From the NCBI GenBank assembly GCA_964630925.1, contig CAZVZK010000300.1, forward strand, positions 1-5,223: DNA of 5,223 bases, read 5' to 3'. Under the pieces are notes generated by a model. The model ran no database searches and was not told the DNA's origin. It saw nothing but the letters and a program-made list of their open reading frames with translations. The first letter of the stretch is position 1, and each line of letters opens with the position of its first letter. A program made the position numbers and the translations under genes. Below are positions 5,086 to 5,223 of the stretch, one piece after another. The DNA comes from RGDT01 sp964630925 (lineage in GTDB: Bacteria > Planctomycetota > Planctomycetia > Gemmatales > Gemmataceae).

Positions 5086-5223
5086 GTATTAACACGGAAA
5101 TGGCACGGATGAGGTGGAAACCGTGGAAAAGATGGCCACCCGGAGGACCTGCCTTCGGGATGACTGAAGTAACTTCTCAATAAGCCTGGGAAAGAGGCGC
5201 AGCTGCGCGAGGGTCGAGCTGCT
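5086..5223. other. Host flank right of the IS, no supported gene
   Basis: Base composition is visibly more A-rich than in the coding parts, with repeated short acacgga/cacgga/ccgtgga words at 5091-5127. The frames crossing it are short and look non-coding. A perfect 12-bp palindrome, gcgcagctgcgc, lies at 5197-5208. Joining 3835 directly to 5078 to rebuild the pre-insertion site does not create a convincing longer gene. Confidence 0.4.

Noticed and set aside
4591..5112. 173-codon plus-strand frame overlapping the end of the transposase
   Set aside because: It is Gly/Ala-rich out-of-frame reading of the transposase and crosses the IS boundary.

Overview
The window is GC-rich, gene-dense bacterial DNA. 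Its restriction-endonuclease family and IS1-like transposase both resemble proteins I associate with large-genome Planctomycetes. That assignment is an inference from recognition and codon use, not a database result. The content (a broken endonuclease, a nucleosidase operon with small tandem paralogues, and a freshly inserted IS) is typical of an accessory or defence region.

Left part (1-981, + strand): a PD-(D/E)XK restriction-endonuclease-like gene runs from a GTG at 74 to a stop at 981. It is cut by two single-base frame breaks, near 367-369 and 635-638. With both removed it gives one 301-residue protein with a complete D...E-x-K active site.

Middle part (1035-3630, - strand): a tightly spaced operon reads leftward from a sigma70-like promoter at 3599-3628. 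It begins with three small paralogous proteins (66, 58 and 60 aa; gaps of 24 and 17 nt) that differ at the N-terminus but share an ungapped C-terminal motif, GED[V/L]S[S/G]V...QI[K/R]xQA. Nine nt later comes a 403-aa protein with an unrecognised N-terminal half and a C-terminal nucleoside phosphorylase/nucleosidase (PNP_UDP, MTAN-like) domain. After 90 nt follows a 201-aa orphan protein with a Pro/Glu-rich linker and a basic tail. PNP-type nucleosidases are known immune effectors, so I read this as a candidate, possibly undescribed, conflict operon in which the small paralogues may regulate or bind the nucleosidase. The middle small gene is only 58 codons and easily missed.

Right part (3836-5085, + strand): a complete 1234-bp IS1-family element (3844-5077) with 29-bp imperfect terminal inverted repeats (22 of 29 match) and a perfect 8-bp target duplication, gccgcacg. 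Its transposase is in two frames, joined across a T5C7 run at 4290-4301. A promoter overlaps the left inverted repeat, and a 10-bp inverted repeat could hide the ribosome-binding site in read-through transcripts. The remaining 138 bases (5086-5223) are host flank with no supported gene.
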